Source of the DNA: Marinagarivorans sp. UBA5868
GTDB taxonomy: Bacteria; Pseudomonadota; Gammaproteobacteria; Pseudomonadales; Cellvibrionaceae
DNA length: 7,776 nucleotides
Reading direction: 5' to 3'
Assembly: GCA_002432095.1 (NCBI GenBank)
Contig: DJFQ01000186.1
Span: 225 to 8,000 of the forward strand
The notes under the pieces are model-generated. The model had not been told where the DNA came from and did no database searches. It worked only from the letters and a program-made list of their open reading frames with translations. The number at the start of each line of letters is the position of its first letter. The stretch's first letter is position 1. A program made the position numbers and the translations under genes. Below, one piece after another: positions 6,553-7,776 of the stretch.

Positions 6553-7305
6553 ATGGCGATAACGTTTAATCGTTGTATCGGAATAATGATCGGAATGACC
6601 GCCGCGAATTTTTCATTCGCTGGCGCTGCGCAATGGAGCTCCACGAATGCCCAGTATCTTTATGGAGATAGTTATACGGATGTAGGTGCGGACACAGAGG
6701 TAAGCGGATCTGTTATTACGCTGGAGCATGTTAACGTCTGGGCGTATGGCGACAACTTTTTCTTTGTCGATATTACGAATCCCGATCGTGGCGATAGCAA
6801 ACTCGGCACCGGTTATTATGGCGAGCTTTCGCCGCGGCTCAGTTTCACCAAAATGACCGGTAAGAATCTGAACGTCGGCATCATAAAAGACATTCTGGTC
6901 ACCACCACAGCTGAGATAGGCAACGGATTCCATAATTATCTTTACGGAATAGCGGTAGACCTCAATATTCCCAAAACACCCGTCGCACAGATTAATACCT
7001 ATGTTCGCAACGAAATCGGCATGGGTAAAGATCCGGGATATCAGGTTACCTTAGTCTGGTTGACGCCATTTAATATTGGCAATCTCTCCTTTGCCTTTGA
7101 GGGGTTTTTCGATTATGCCTTCGATCAAGACCATGCAGAAGATAATATCATTACGGCGCCGCGACTATTAATGGACTTAGGGAAAACCTGGGGGGCAGAA
7201 GGTGTTCTGCAAGCTGGAATTGAATACCAGATATGGCGAAATAAATTCGGCATCGACGGAATCGACGAAGATGTACCGCAATTTATGGTTAAGTGGGTTT
7301 GGTAA
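6553..7305 (+). CDS. Tsx/OmpK-type outer membrane channel, likely nucleoside-specific
   Basis: A 250-residue outer membrane beta-barrel of the Tsx family, which lets nucleosides and related small solutes cross the outer membrane. Residues 1–25 form a signal peptide (MAITFNR, a hydrophobic stretch, then SFAGA before AQW). The barrel shows alternating polar/aromatic strands and the family-like block FFVDITNPDRGDSKLGTGYY, ELSPRLSF, and a C-terminal strand MVKWVW ending in Trp, as the assembly machinery expects. E. coli Tsx is somewhat longer (294 with signal). ATG 6553 is chosen because it gives this signal peptide and GGGGG (6539–6543) lies 9 nt upstream; a GTG at 6418 would add 45 residues of no membrane-protein character. 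The binding protein gene follows after 25 bp in the same direction. Confidence 0.87.
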   Translation: MAITFNRCIGIMIGMTAANFSFAGAAQWSSTNAQYLYGDSYTDVGADTEVSGSVITLEHVNVWAYGDNFFFVDITNPDRGDSKLGTGYYGELSPRLSFTKMTGKNLNVGIIKDILVTTTAEIGNGFHNYLYGIAVDLNIPKTPVAQINTYVRNEIGMGKDPGYQVTLVWLTPFNIGNLSFAFEGFFDYAFDQDHAEDNIITAPRLLMDLGKTWGAEGVLQAGIEYQIWRNKFGIDGIDEDVPQFMVKWVW

Positions 7306-7330
7306 AAATTTAATGGGAGTTAAACAAGTT

Positions 7331-7776
7331 ATGAGCAATCAATATTTCTTATTAAACCGACGCCACTTTATTAACGGATGCATAGCGGTTGGTGCTGGTG
7401 CATACGCGGCCATCTCGGGAGCAAAAGCTTGGGCCGCAAAGAAGATTACCATGGGTTTTATCTACGTCGGTCCGAAAGATGATTACGGCTATAATCAGGC
7501 TCACTTTGAGGGAAAGTCCGCACTTGCTGCATTGGATTGGGTGAAAGCAGTTGACGAAGAAAATGTTCCTGAGACCATCGAAATACAAAAAACTATGGAG
7601 AGCATGATTAATCTGGATGGCGCTCAAATTTTATTTCCCACCTCATTTGGATACTTTGATCCACACATTTTAGTAATGGCCAAACGCTACCCAAAAGTGA
7701 CATTTCTTCATTGTGGTGGACTTTGGGATGCGGCGAAACACCCTAAAAACGTCGGTAGTTACTTTGGCTATATCGA
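7331..7776 (+). CDS. BMP-family (PnrA-like) ABC transporter substrate-binding protein, 3' truncated
   Basis: The first 148 codons of a periplasmic binding protein of the Bmp/PnrA (Med) family, whose characterised members bind purine nucleosides or related compounds for ABC uptake; the rest lies beyond the window. Residues 1–35 are a twin-arginine signal: NRRHFI (9–14), a hydrophobic stretch 16–30, and AKAWA as cleavage site. The mature start follows the family pattern: MGFIYVGPKDDYGYNQAHFE (41–60), ILFPTSFGYFDP (100–111), FLHCGG (125–130) and NVGSYFGYI (140–148). There is no lipobox in the normal place, so it should be soluble rather than a lipoprotein. The ribosome site GGGAG (7315–7319) is 11 nt before ATG, rather far. 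It is 25 bp after the channel gene, surely the same operon. The exact ligand cannot be read from this part. Confidence 0.9.
   Translation, partial: MSNQYFLLNRRHFINGCIAVGAGAYAAISGAKAWAAKKITMGFIYVGPKDDYGYNQAHFEGKSALAALDWVKAVDEENVPETIEIQKTMESMINLDGAQILFPTSFGYFDPHILVMAKRYPKVTFLHCGGLWDAAKHPKNVGSYFGYI

Noticed and set aside
7352..7627. 91-codon - strand frame opposite the binding protein
   Set aside because: Antisense to the BMP protein, which reads open to the window end with clear family motifs.
1..7776. Insertion sequences, tRNA or rRNA genes, CRISPR arrays, prophage or defence genes
   Set aside because: No terminal inverted repeats with a transposase, no cloverleaf, no spaced repeats, and every long coding frame is assigned to a housekeeping or uptake gene.

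Overview
The window looks like chromosomal DNA of a gammaproteobacterium. Its first third carries the conserved order lon–hupB–ppiD, the classic gammaproteobacterial protein quality control block. Base composition is roughly balanced, and the outer membrane protein gene, periplasmic chaperone and Tat-type signal all point to a Gram-negative cell. I cannot name the genus. Nothing mobile, no RNA gene and no CRISPR array is visible.

Region 1 (1–2900, all + strand): the 3' end of lon (ATP-dependent protease, catalytic Lys present), hupB (HU-beta) behind a good sigma70-type promoter and a second perfect -10 box, an intrinsic terminator, then full-length ppiD (membrane-anchored periplasmic chaperone) ending in a terminator that also serves the converging murI.

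Region 2 (2905–5623): murI (glutamate racemase, - strand) is divergent from rmuC (+). rmuC overlaps a small membrane protein gene of the DUF2489 type by 8 bp, so these two are probably cotranscribed. The DUF2489 gene collides with the next gene on the other strand: their stop codons overlap by 4 bp, with no terminator visible between them.

Region 3 (5620–7776): a GntR-family regulator with an FCD ligand domain (- strand) is divergent from a two-gene start of an uptake operon: a Tsx/OmpK-type outer membrane channel and a BMP-family (PnrA-like) periplasmic binding protein with a twin-arginine signal, cut off by the window end. The 255 bp control region contains a perfect 14 bp palindrome, CGTTGTATACAACG, 30–43 bp before the channel start and overlapping a possible -10 box. 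It is the best operator candidate for the GntR protein. Inference: this is a regulated purine or nucleoside scavenging locus (channel, binding protein, and presumably an ABC ATPase and permeases beyond the window). This is the most interesting part of the window. The rest is ordinary housekeeping sequence.
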